Source: Paenibacillus antri (GTDB taxonomy: Bacteria; Bacillota; Bacilli; Paenibacillales; YIM-B00363). From it: a DNA stretch of 64,000 nucleotides. Location of the stretch: the NCBI RefSeq assembly GCF_005765165.1, contig NZ_VCIW01000001.1:186001-250000 (forward strand). The letters run 5' to 3'. The notes under the pieces were generated by a model that was given only the letters and a program-made list of their open reading frames with translations, ran no database searches and was not told where the DNA came from. Shown here piece by piece: positions 34,012 to 43,006 of the stretch. The translations under genes and the position numbers were made by a program. Within the stretch, counting starts at the first letter, position 1, and each line of letters opens with the position of its first letter.

Positions 34012-34888
34012 CTAGGGACAGCTTAAGGCAGGTGGGGCCCAATTCGGTCGGGGAAGAAGACAGAAAGCTGCAGCAGGATCTGTCCCCAGTTGACGAACGC
34101 CATGTTCGATGTAACCACGCATGTATTCCGCCACTCGGTCGTAACTGCCGACGAAATACGGATTATGAGCCGCGCCCGAGCGGTAGGCCCCCATCCAATA
34201 TACGCCGTCATATAGTTCTCGTTCTGCAAGCTGCGCCATACTGCGAATCCAATGGGAAGGTGATTTCCTCCCTGCGGCTGTTAGGGCCAAGCCGAAGCGC
34301 GATGGCTGAAATCTTTCCTCTGCAGCCGTCCATGCTTCCTGATCCGTTCGTCTAGCTATAATCCCGATGCGGATGCCAGTCCGATCGGGACTACAGCTAT
34401 ACGTTCCCCGATATTGCTCCAGCGGTTCGGGATGTGTCAGCCATACGGCTGAGCAGGTTCGGGCGGTATTCCGCCCCGATTCGGAAGAGCCAGCAATAAA
34501 ATACAGCGGCTGAATTGAGCTGGGCAGCGTCGGTTTCAGCTGTAGGTTCCGGTACGTGTAATGCTTCCCCTCGAACGTAACCGCGCTGTCCGACTCCAGT
34601 AAAATTCGAAGTGCCGTAGTATATTCGAACAACCTTTCATATCGGTCCTGATGCTCGCTCCTGTCCCCGACTGCCTCCATTTCCTTCGGGGCGGCGCCAG
34701 TGATCATGTTGATGCCTAATCTTCTTCCGAACAGACAACCGATGCTTTGTACCGTCTTCGCGACGGTAACGGGCGGGGAAGCGTTCGGCAAAACGGCTAC
34801 AATCGGAATGAACCGTCTCGTAAGTGAAACAAGCGCGGTTGTGAGTACCCAAGGATACGGGCAATCATTATTAGCTTGCGTATATAAC
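34012..34888 (-). pseudogene. truncated LLM-class flavin monooxygenase (SsuD-like)
   Basis: The open frame begins inside the protein. In-frame codons upstream of the first ATG read PYPWVLTTALVSLTRRFIPI then VAVLPNASPPVTVAKTVQSI, matching strands of the luciferase-like barrel, and stop at a TAG before the normal N-terminus. GRRLGINMITGAAPKE, RYERLFEYTTALRILL, FEGKHYTYRNLQLKP and VGSYDRVAEYMRGYIEHGV are clear SsuD/LLM motifs. About 50 N-terminal residues are missing and the C-terminus is irregular. Probably non-functional. It lies at the end of the ABC-2 operon, same strand. Confidence 0.7.
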
Positions 34889-34972
34889 TACTTCCTTCCT
34901 GATGATCCGGAGCCGGAAAACCGCAATAGAGCTGAACGCAATCACTCAAATGTAGTCCCCCCCTGCATCACA

Positions 34973-35773
34973 TTAATTCGCACTGCTGTAATTGCGGAGC
35001 GCGGCGGACCAGATGAGCCGGGCCACGGCTAGAAGCAGCAACGGCGCTGCGATCGCCCATGCGAAATAACCCACCTCCAGCCGGTCCATCACAAAGAGCG
35101 GCGAGAAGTTGGTGATCATGAAGATGGGAAGAACAAAGATCCCCACTTGTTGAATCCACCTCTTGTAGATGGCCATCGGCATATTGTTGAAGTCCCAGAC
35201 CGCATCCGCGATGGAATTCAATCCCCGAATTTGTCCGAACCAGAATGACGTCAGTTGCGGTATGAGGAAGAGCGCATAGGTCAGCGCAACTGCCATTACA
35301 AGGAAGAACATGAATCCGGCTATATTCCCAATGGTGACAGGAATCCCGGTTCTTCCCCAGCCAATCGCAATCATCGCGATTCCGCCGATCACATTGGGCA
35401 GCGGCAGACCGAAGTCAACCCTGCGAAGCGTCAGCATGAATTGTAAGGAAACCGGCTTTGTAAGTAGCAAGTCCAATTTTCCTTGGAGCACCTGCTCCGG
35501 AATTTGGTAGAAATTCATGGCGAATAACCCCATGTAAAGCCCTGTCATCATTGTGTACGTCCCTACAAACATAAGGATGGAGTCAGGGGAAAGGCCGGCA
35601 ATATGAACGTCGGCTTGGTAGACGACTATGACATAAAGCATCTTGGCAAATAAGAATGCCGTCTCCACACCGATTCCCATCAGGAAGTTGAATCGATACT
35701 CCATCTGCGCCATTAGGCAGCTTTTAACAAATAGTCCGTAGATTCTCAAGTATTTTACGATCGTCTTCCTCAC
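34973..35773 (-). CDS. ABC-2 type transporter permease (second subunit)
   Basis: About 266 residues with six hydrophobic helices, COG3694-like (SCLMAQMEYRFNFLMGIGVE, QIPEQVLQGKLDLLLTKPVS, TLRRVDFGLPLPNVIGGIAM). GTG 35773 was chosen: GGGGGA precedes it and the start lies five bases from the stop of the other permease. It pairs with that permease and the ATPase gene as a three-gene exporter. Confidence 0.85.
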   Translation of the reverse strand: MRKTIVKYLRIYGLFVKSCLMAQMEYRFNFLMGIGVETAFLFAKMLYVIVVYQADVHIAGLSPDSILMFVGTYTMMTGLYMGLFAMNFYQIPEQVLQGKLDLLLTKPVSLQFMLTLRRVDFGLPLPNVIGGIAMIAIGWGRTGIPVTIGNIAGFMFFLVMAVALTYALFLIPQLTSFWFGQIRGLNSIADAVWDFNNMPMAIYKRWIQQVGIFVLPIFMITNFSPLFVMDRLEVGYFAWAIAAPLLLLAVARLIWSAALRNYSSAN

Positions 35774-35777
35774 TCCG

Positions 35778-36584
35778 TCATCCCCCCATTCCCGAATACT
35801 CGCGCAGTCCGGCTTTCCAGAGCACCCGTCCGAGAAGCAATAACAAGACGATCCAACCAAGTTGCATCAAGAGGCCGTCCAGGATTTGATGATCGGGAAG
35901 CCGACCGTTCAGCACGTTGATCGGGTAATAGATGGTATAAAAGAAAGGAAGAAAGCGCGAAACGGCATAAAACGTATCCCCGAATATTTCCAAGGGGAAA
36001 ATGCCGCCGCTTATGATTTGCACAAGAAGGCCGGTAATGACGTATAAATAAGATATTTCCGCAAGCCAAAACGAGGCGCTGCTGATACAGTACGAAATCA
36101 GGAAGTTCAGCGCGAGAGCCAGGAACAAAGCAACGGCAAAGACGATCGCTCGTACGGGGCTTATTTCGACTGACCATACGGCGTTCAGAACGAGAAGAAG
36201 TAGGGCGACGATCAACAAAGAGATTCCGAAATAGAAAATCTTGCGACCTAGGAAGGAAACGATGCGAAACCCGAAATAACTGAAAGGCTTAATTAGATAT
36301 TTATTTAAACCGCCTTGTTTAATATCTTCCTTAATGTCGTATTCGATCCCGCCCGTCGAGACGACCTTTGAGAGAATTCCCGCGAGAATCGTGTATAGAA
36401 TTAACTCGCGAAAGGTGTATCCGTACATCGTAGACTTCTGAGCGAATATAGCTGTCCACATGAACCATTGAATGATAATGGGGAAGAATGCGCTAACGAG
36501 CTGAAGGACGAAGTCGAATCTGTATTCCATGGATTGCTGCATCCCGAGAGAGAATGTGATGGCGTACTTACGCAAGGTATGCAT
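35778..36584 (-). CDS. ABC-2 type transporter permease (first subunit)
   Basis: About 268 residues, COG4587-like membrane protein (MQQSMEYRFDFVLQLVSAFF, IEYDIKEDIKQGGLNKYLIK, PFSYFGFRIVSFLGRKIFYF). ATG 36584 with GGGAGG eight bases upstream; it overlaps the end of the ATPase gene by 17 bases, so it is translationally coupled. The membrane domain of an efflux pump; cargo unknown. Confidence 0.87.
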   Translation of the reverse strand: MHTLRKYAITFSLGMQQSMEYRFDFVLQLVSAFFPIIIQWFMWTAIFAQKSTMYGYTFRELILYTILAGILSKVVSTGGIEYDIKEDIKQGGLNKYLIKPFSYFGFRIVSFLGRKIFYFGISLLIVALLLLVLNAVWSVEISPVRAIVFAVALFLALALNFLISYCISSASFWLAEISYLYVITGLLVQIISGGIFPLEIFGDTFYAVSRFLPFFYTIYYPINVLNGRLPDHQILDGLLMQLGWIVLLLLLGRVLWKAGLREYSGMGG

Positions 36585-37563
36585 GCTCTTCCTCCCGTTG
36601 GTAGATGGCAGCGATACTTTCTTCGATCGGAATGTCCTCAATGGTAATGTCGAGGATTGGGAACTGATCGAGCAGAATCTTGGAGCAACGGTTCAGCTCG
36701 CTCTTATCCACCTCGATCAAAGCCGAATACCCGTCCTCTTGAATAACGCGACCGACGGAGGAGAGCGATTCGCTGTCGACGCGCTCGGAGAACGCGACCT
36801 TGATCCGCTTCGTATGGCTGAAGGCCGGGCTCATTCCGCCGAGACTACCGTCGTACATAATCCTGCCGTGATTTACGATAATACTCCGCTTGCACAGGTG
36901 TTCGATATCCTTCAGATAATGACTGGTCAGGACGATCGTCATCTTGTGACGTTCATTGTAGTACTTCAAGAAATCGCGAATATTGCGCTGCGACATGAGA
37001 TCTAGGCCGATCGTCGGCTCATCCAGCAGCAACACACTAGGCTTATGGATGAGCGCTGCAATAAACTCCATCTTCATCCGCTCTCCGAGCGATAACCTTC
37101 GCACCTGTACGTTCAACTGCTCCTTCACTTGCAGCAGCTCCGTCAATTCGTTGAGTGTATCACGATATTCTTTATCGCCCACCTCGTAGATGCACTTGTT
37201 GAGATACAGCGACTCATGCGCCGGTAAGTCCGGCCACAATTGGTTTTTCTGCCCCATCACGATGGAGAAGCGCCGCTTGAAGTCGTTTTTTCTTTCCCAA
37301 GGGACGTACCCCATGACCGTGGCGCTTCCGCTCGTGGGATGGAGTATGCCCGAGAGCATTTTCAAGGTTGTTGTCTTGCCCGCGCCGTTCGGTCCGAGGA
37401 AGCCGACGATTTCCCCCTCTTCGATTTCGAAGGTAATCCGCTTGACCGCCTTCTTGGTCAATTGCTCCCGCCGAAATAGATTCTGAAAAGAGGACTTTAA
37501 CCCTTCCCCTTTCATATAATATTGAAAGTCCTTCTCCAAATCTTTCACAGTTATGATCCCCAT
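36568..37563 (-). CDS. ABC-2 type transporter ATPase
   Basis: COG4586-like ATPase, about 331 residues. Walker A GPNGAGKTTTLK, Q-loop VMGQKNQLWPDLP, signature LSLGERMKMEF, Walker B VLLLDEPTIGLD, switch histidine in VLTSHYLKDIE. ATG 37563 with GGGGA upstream, four bases after the stop of the Gfo/Idh/MocA gene. It powers the two permeases; the operon arrangement suggests export of the product of the upstream biosynthetic genes. Confidence 0.93.
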   Translation of the reverse strand: MGIITVKDLEKDFQYYMKGEGLKSSFQNLFRREQLTKKAVKRITFEIEEGEIVGFLGPNGAGKTTTLKMLSGILHPTSGSATVMGYVPWERKNDFKRRFSIVMGQKNQLWPDLPAHESLYLNKCIYEVGDKEYRDTLNELTELLQVKEQLNVQVRRLSLGERMKMEFIAALIHKPSVLLLDEPTIGLDLMSQRNIRDFLKYYNERHKMTIVLTSHYLKDIEHLCKRSIIVNHGRIMYDGSLGGMSPAFSHTKRIKVAFSERVDSESLSSVGRVIQEDGYSALIEVDKSELNRCSKILLDQFPILDITIEDIPIEESIAAIYQREEEHAYLA

Positions 37564-37567
37564 CGGT

Positions 37568-38572
37568 TCAACATCCCCTATCCGATTGCCCTTTTGTTTG
37601 CATCGCAAGTCTGCATTGCTCCATCCACAGTACTCGCTGCTCGATCTCCCCTATCGGGAGGTTCGTCGCTCTCCCAAGGACCACGTTTCGAAAGAACGAC
37701 AGCTGATTGACATAGTAGTTCTGCGACGGGAAGGCGACTTTCTCCATTACCCCCGATTCCAAATAACGAATGTCCAGCGTAATCTTGAACGCGCCGAGAC
37801 TGGCTCGGAAGAAGTTACTGATCCGTACTTCGGCTCCTTCGAACGTAAGCCAATACAAAGCTTCATACGGCATGTCGAACGAAAATAGCGCTTCCGCGCG
37901 CACCCCGCCGGTGAACGTAATGGCGGCCTTCGATGTCCAATCCGAACCGTTCGGACCGTCGAAGGAAGACTCCGCCTCGTAACGGAGCGGCTCGTCGGCC
38001 AGCACGGCCTGAAGAAATTGAATCCAGTAAGAACCTACGTCCAATAAAACGCCTCCGCCCCGTGTCGGGTCGCGGCGGTACTCTCCCTCCACCGTACGGG
38101 GAAGAGGCCTGGACATTTGCTGTCCGGATTCGGAGCAGGTGGCCAAATCGCCGATCCTGTATCCACTCCCGAAGGGTCGACTGCCAAGGATGGTGGCGAA
38201 CCATGACCGCTTCCAGCAAGTGGATCCCAACTTCTCGCATGTGCGCCGAATCTCTTTCCATTCCCCTACGTTAAGGCATACCGGCTTTTCGACCAGTATA
38301 TGCTTATTCTCGAGCGCCGCGCGAACGACCCAATCCTTATGAAGGTGATTCGCTAACGGGATGTACACCGCGTCAAGCTCGCGGCTCCGAAGCACGTCTT
38401 CATAGCTTCGGTACAGGTTAGCGACGTTCCACTTTTTGGCGCGTTCGGCGGCTTCGTCGAACCGGAGCGACGCTAGTGCATTCACTTGCACTCCCGGGCA
38501 GTAACGCAAAGGTTCGATGATGGATCGACTCACGACGCGCGCACAGCCGATAATACCTAACGAGACGGACAT
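37568..38572 (-). CDS. Gfo/Idh/MocA oxidoreductase with a locally shifted reading frame
   Basis: 334 codons. Rossmann start LGIIGCARVVSRSIIEPLRY, VEKPVCLNVGEW, and GGGVLLDVGSYWIQFLQAVL are normal. Between about 38230 and 38110 the frame encodes nonsense (STCWKRSWFATILGSRPFGS), while one frame away the expected GIHLLEAVMVRHHPWQSTLR and EWIQDRRFGHLLRIRTANVQ appear. Two compensating single-base indels, near the GGG at 38223-38230 and near 38100-38115, explain this. Either both are sequencing errors or about 40 residues of the substrate domain are scrambled. GGGAG upstream of ATG; follows the radical SAM gene directly. Confidence 0.75.
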   Translation of the reverse strand: MSVSLGIIGCARVVSRSIIEPLRYCPGVQVNALASLRFDEAAERAKKWNVANLYRSYEDVLRSRELDAVYIPLANHLHKDWVVRAALENKHILVEKPVCLNVGEWKEIRRTCEKLGSTCWKRSWFATILGSRPFGSGYRIGDLATCSESGQQMSRPLPRTVEGEYRRDPTRGGGVLLDVGSYWIQFLQAVLADEPLRYEAESSFDGPNGSDWTSKAAITFTGGVRAEALFSFDMPYEALYWLTFEGAEVRISNFFRASLGAFKITLDIRYLESGVMEKVAFPSQNYYVNQLSFFRNVVLGRATNLPIGEIEQRVLWMEQCRLAMQTKGQSDRGC

Positions 38573-38579
38573 CTCCCTT

Positions 38580-39695
38580 TACCTTCCATTTAGATATAGC
38601 AAGATGCATTTTGAGCAGACCGGCATGAGGCCGCAAGACAACGTCTCCCGCATTTTGGCGAAAGCTTCTCCGTGCCAAAGCTCACCGACGTCTTGGATCA
38701 ACAGATCGCCCACCTTGAACTCAGGGAATATTTTACACGCGCTTACCGTTCCGTCGGTCAGGACGTCGATTCGGTTGGAGATCGCAAGGCATTTCGTTCG
38801 GTTTTGAGCCGGCTTCTCCGAGCCCAGTACGAAGTCTCCTACTTCTTCCGGCTCCAGGGCGGGCTGGTAACGAATTCGTATTCCACTCCCGAGCGTGGAT
38901 TCTCTTCATCTCGCCCAGTAGTGGTTGAATATTATCCGGCGACAGACGGAACTTGAAGGAATGCCAGCTTCTCCGTCCCTGGGCATGATCCGATAACCAT
39001 CCGAAGTTCTGATCGAAATAATGATCCATCCGTTCCGACACTTCGTCGGGCAAATACCAGAGGAAACAAAAGTAAACCGTATCAATCCCCTTCTCCTCGA
39101 AATAATTCATAAAGTCGTATAGCTTCGTCACCATCGCGTCGTTAATCGAGAAGGCGATCGATGCCTTTCATAACTTTCCTGAATGTTCCTTTCCCCCGGA
39201 TCGCATCGTTCTCGGCTTCGAAGCCCTCGACGCTGACCAAGATCGCAAGGTGCTCGGAAATTCGAAGGATCGAATTGAGCTTTTCTTCGATCAGCAGACC
39301 GTTCGTGCATAATACAGTCCATCGCGGGTCTTGTACCATCAGGTCTACGTAATCGTCCCATCTTGAATAGACGAGCGGCTCCCCGCCCCATAAAAACATG
39401 TTCGCTTTCGTTTCCGCCGTCTGCGCAAACAACTTCTGTACGACCACGAAGTCGATTTCTTCCTTGGCCGTGCCATATCCCAGTCCCTATGGTATCCTTC
39501 GCTGTTCCATTCGAAGCAGTGTTTACAGCGTAGATTGCAGCCGTTGGTCAGTTTAATGCCTACCTCTTGGGGGAGCTTCGTCGCGAAGACCGGGTTGTGC
39601 TCCAGCTCTTTACTCGTAATCGACATATATTTGATGGTTTTTTTTAGACGGTTAAAGGAGTCCTTATCTAACTTGACTTTAGTCTGTGGTTGCAT
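38580..39695 (-). pseudogene. radical SAM/SPASM-like protein, broken by several indels
   Basis: From ATG 39695 (AGAGGTG upstream) the parts read in order: KLPQEVGIKLTNGCNLRCKH then CFEW (CxxxCxxC cluster motif), shift, KEEIDFVVVQKLFAQTAETK, FLWGGEPLVYSRWDDYVDLM, TFRKVMKGIDRLL, shift, INDAMVTKLYDFMNYFEEKG, shift, RIRYQPALEPEEVGDFVLGS, and a cysteine-rich SPASM-like end (KCLAISNRIDVLTDGTVSAC; CGLMPVCSKC). The first break fits loss of one G in a run (about 39472); the second (about 39150) seems to lack more sequence; the third (about 38890) has one extra base. An active enzyme would modify a peptide or sugar precursor by radical chemistry. Confidence 0.8.
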
Positions 39696-40160
39696 GCTCT
39701 TCACCTCTATACATTGGTATTTTTCTTCGAATCCGCAGGAGACGCTCATTCATGCGGCGAAGTAGTTCGAAATCGAAATCTGTCCGCTTCCATTCTTCAT
39801 AAGAGATGCCGAAGCCGAAGTGCTCCCACAGTTTTGCATTGTGCGATTCATATTCTCCGAAAGCGTCCAAATAAATCAGAGGCGTGGCTGTAAGCAGCGA
39901 GTCAAGTAGCGTCCCCCTGCCCGGCTTGCTAATAATCGCGTTACATGTGCTGGCCAGTTCGTACACTCCGTGGCGATCGTACCTCGCATGGTATGCAGTT
40001 ACGCGGCCCTGAACGACTTCCCCCATCGGAGGAAAACCATGCTCTCCGTCCACGCCGGAATGCCAAGGCTGCCATTCCGGATCAGTCATGAAATAACGAA
40101 CGTCATGCGAGGTATGGTCGGTTTCGCCCTCATAATAGGCAATCAGGTTATGCCGAACGG
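39679..40160 (-). pseudogene. C-terminal half of a GT28/MurG-like glycosyltransferase
   Basis: Reads VRHNLIAYYEGETDHTSHDV, then RYFMTDPEWQPWHSGVDGEH, YELASTCNAIISKPGRGTLL, DSLLTATPLIYLDAFGEYES, the nucleotide-sugar binding half of UDP-glycosyltransferase-like enzymes. The N-terminal acceptor domain is gone, and the frame begins inside the end of the ATP-grasp gene, so a deletion fused the two genes out of frame. Its end overlaps the radical SAM start by 17 bases, the original operon coupling. Confidence 0.7.
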
Positions 40161-40745
40161 CCGTTCCTTTCGAAACAGCAACCCTTCGCGGTCCAATTGT
40201 TCGATGAGTCGTTCATAATCGCATCGTCCGCTCTCCCAAGCTAAAGACATCACGGTTAGACGACTCGATGCGCCCATGCTTCGAAGCTTTTTGTCCAATT
40301 GAAAGTTAATGAATCCCATCGACATTCTGGCGTTAATCTCTACAATGTGCCGGAGCGTGCCGTCAGCAAGCTTCATTGAATCGAAACAGACCGGCCCGAA
40401 GTAACCGTCTCTCCATAGCGCGTTGGCGGCTCCCCGGATATACGGGAAGTACCCTTGCCTGTCCAGTTGCTCCAGGAAGGCTGGCTCGGCCGACTCCGAA
40501 CCCGAATAGTTGAAGCCGTTATTCCTCATGCACTGAACGCCTTCGATACTCACGGTACCGGAAGGGGCAATCTGCACGTAACACGAGAAGTCGAGCTCTT
40601 TCGCCAGCATAGTTCGAGAAGCAGCTCCACTCGCTTTCCTTTCCGTTCTTGCTTCTCGAAATAAACGAACAATCGCCGAACAGCGGCGGCGCTTTGCAAT
40701 AAGAGGTTGCCGCTTCCGGAAACCCCCGTGCTTTGCGATACATCC
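40143..40745 (-). pseudogene. C-terminal part of an ATP-grasp ligase
   Basis: ELDFSCYVQIAPSGTVSIEG, VQCMRNNGFNYSGS and GYFGPVCFDSMKLADG..VEINARMSMGF are ATP-grasp metal/ATP-binding features. The preceding conserved block (STGVSGSGNLLLQSAAAVRR, LFVYFEKQE) lies in another frame, so there is a shift near 40620. Upstream of about 40745 the sequence changes abruptly to AT-rich foreign DNA, removing the N-terminus. An intact enzyme would form a peptide or amide bond, fitting a small-molecule operon with the radical SAM and glycosyltransferase genes. Confidence 0.7.
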
Positions 40746-41105
40746 TCGGATGGAATTACTTTTGAGAATGTACTGAAAAAGTATAACAAACTCCATTTTA
40801 CAGTAGCTAAGATCATTGAGTTTACCCATGTAGGTTTGTTAAATGCAAAAACCAAGCTCATGGACGGGACACTAAGGGATAACTACTACATTGAAGAAGA
40901 AATTCAAAAATGCATTACAAATATAAAGAGAGATCGACAATTGAAGCGAGGGTATACAAAAAAGGATTTGATGAAGATTCTAAATATTGGTGAAAAGAGA
41001 ATTAATTCAATAAAACTGCCAATCTGTACAAATAACTTGCTGTGCTTTCGCCCGGGTGGAAAAGGGGGCGATTTTGTAATATTTTCATTACTTTTTCCTC
41101 TTTAA
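40745..41105 (+). pseudogene. fragment of unknown protein, possibly transposon-borne
   Basis: About 120 codons opening without its own start: GITFENVLKKYNKLHFTVAK, IIEFTHVGLLNAKTKLMDGT, then RGYTKKDLMKILNIGEKRIN. The last part looks like a helix-turn-helix. TniQ/TnsD C-termini can look like this, but I cannot confirm the family. The AT-rich composition contrasts sharply with the GC-rich operon it interrupts, so it marks the left edge of the accessory island. Confidence 0.35.
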
Positions 41106-41512
41106 CTTACGGTGCCGGAACTTTAGCTTCAATTGGTTTATCTTCTCAAAATATTCTACTTGAAAAGTGAGGGCTGCATATAACATTCTTATACTAGATA
41201 GCGGTAACACTATCACAACGTCAACTGTCCAGCTATTCACAACATCGAAATATCCTTATCTTCCGTAGCCGAATACATCTTAACTGGTATGTTTACCAAA
41301 CCAAAGCTAATTGAACCTTTCCAGACTTTCCATAGTATATCCATGCTTAGACAGTTACATTAGGTAAAAGCGCAAACAACCCTAAAATAAATGACGAGCG
41401 GTGTCTTCCGCTCCCGGGAATATCATCAGCAGAAAGGTCCTGCTTTTCTACAAGAACATTCCATGCATCGGCGATCCAGTGTTTCAAATCCACAATTTTC
41501 GTAATCAATAAG
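41106..41512. other. stretch with no supported gene
   Basis: About 400 bases. In-frame codons just before 41513 (KSTIFVINKMDE) belong to the GTPase fragment that follows; earlier sequence gives only short protein-like bits such as TYGAGTLASIGLSSQNILLE near 41110-41170. No promoter or RNA recognised. Confidence 0.4.
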
Positions 41513-42628
41513 ATGGATGAAGTGGCCGATTTAGATGACGACAAGGACTATGTTTATCATTCAAACATCAAGAGGGAAGTCGTTACAAATACACTTCAAG
41601 GCATTCTACCGACTAATATGGAACCTAGGGTGGTTTGTGTAAGCGGGAATCCATTCGACCAGGGACTGGATTATTGGCTAACCCGAGAAGAGGAGTACAA
41701 TCAATTATCGCGGTTGCCTTATTTAATCCAAGCATTGCAGAAGTTTATCGACACATCCAAGACCGAACTTACAATAAAAGCCGGTGTCAGCGTTGTTCAG
41801 GATGCGGTACAACAACTGAGGTTGCAACTCCAAGGTATGAAAGACCAGCTCGCGGCACAGATCGAAGTATCCCAGAACCAAGGGAGAGAAATCGAGAAAA
41901 CCGCAGATAAATTACAGAGGGACATATCCAAGAAGCATCTCCAAATTAAAGAGGAGATAATAACGTTACGTCAAGACGTCATGGTGTATCTGAACGGTGC
42001 GCCGGATAGGAAGCAGCTTCAAGTTCGGATTCAAGAGCGTCTTGGGCAAGAAGGGTATATCTTGCGGGAGCGCATCAATCTCATTATACAGAAATATACC
42101 GAACAGCTTTCTTCCGACCAAAAGCAACTTCTTAAAGAGGTTGAGACTTCGATCAAATTTCACAATCAGCTCCAGGACCAAATCTTAGAATGGTCAAAGA
42201 AAATGGGAGTAAACCTTGCTTCCCACCTGAACTCTCAGTCTACAAGAGCCATTGCTGATTCTATTATAAAATTAAGGGATATGTCTAACCTTGGTATAAA
42301 ATTCAAACCTTGGGGCGCTATGAAATGGGCGAGTCGCGTCACCAAATTTGCCGCATGGCTTCCAGTAATCTTCGATACGATCACCACTATCAAAAAAATA
42401 TATGACGAGCAAAAATTAGAAGGAGATAAACAGAAGTTGTCTGAGGAGCTCGAGGAACTGTTTCGTGGCTTCTTCGATTCCTTCACGTTGGAGGAGTATG
42501 CCGATACATATTTTAAACCCCTGAAAGGGACCTTGGAAGTCGTCAATAGTATTAAGAAGTCCATCGATGACTACATCGAACTATTAGCTAAAATAGAGCA
42601 AGCGATCAACGATCTAGAACAGCAATAA
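41513..42628 (+). pseudogene. C-terminal part of a LeoA/dynamin-like GTPase
   Basis: 371 codons. The first ATG falls inside the G4 motif: upstream codons in frame give TIFVINKMDEVADLDDDKDY (NKMD specificity motif). P-loop, switch and DxxG parts of the G domain are missing. The rest is long helical coiled-coil (LRLQLQGMKDQLAAQIEVSQ; ISKKHLQIKEEIITLRQDVM) with a hydrophobic paddle-like segment (VTKFAAWLPVIFDTITTIKK), the layout of LeoA-type bacterial dynamins. Such proteins are found in defence islands; this one cannot bind GTP as it stands. Confidence 0.65.
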
Positions 42629-42742
42629 ATTATTTCAAAGGGTTGGACAAGAGTTCGCTTAAGCAGGGCTCGAACTTCAAAGATTATGCCATTTTATTTC
42701 TTTTTTAGAAGTATGTTTCTATATAATTATTATTTTTAATAT

Positions 42743-42775
42743 TAATACCCGCCGTGGGTTTAACGGCGGGTATTA
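42743..42775. terminator. perfect 13-bp hairpin
   Basis: TAATACCCGCCGT and its exact complement around GGGTTTA, between the convergent GTPase fragment and kinase gene. Confidence 0.6.
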
Positions 42776-42781
42776 CAATTT

Positions 42782-42808
42782 GTTAAGCTATCGTCCCCGT
42801 CATTTAAC
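42782..42808. repeat. dispersed element A, copy 1
   Basis: Core CTATCGTCCCCGTCATTTAA next to a terminator hairpin, 3' of the kinase gene. Related copies lie at 44345, 45109 and 48125, always 3' of a gene and in the same orientation relative to it. Confidence 0.6.
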
Positions 42809-43006
42809 GATCCATCCCCATCGCAGGCATCACCAACTGTTTTCAAAATCCTCATTTAACCAGTACCAACGTTCACCGTTATTTTGAACTAAACGATGAG
42901 CCACCCATCCGGATAAATTGAGCCACTACTCCGGTGGCGGAAGCCATCATAAACCCGCTTAGCTAACGGGCAATAGTCGGCGCGCCCACTTATGGCTATA
43001 CCTATA

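Noticed and set aside
41347-41544. 65-codon minus-strand frame
   Set aside because: Lies antisense to the NKMD segment of the GTPase fragment and has no ribosome site.
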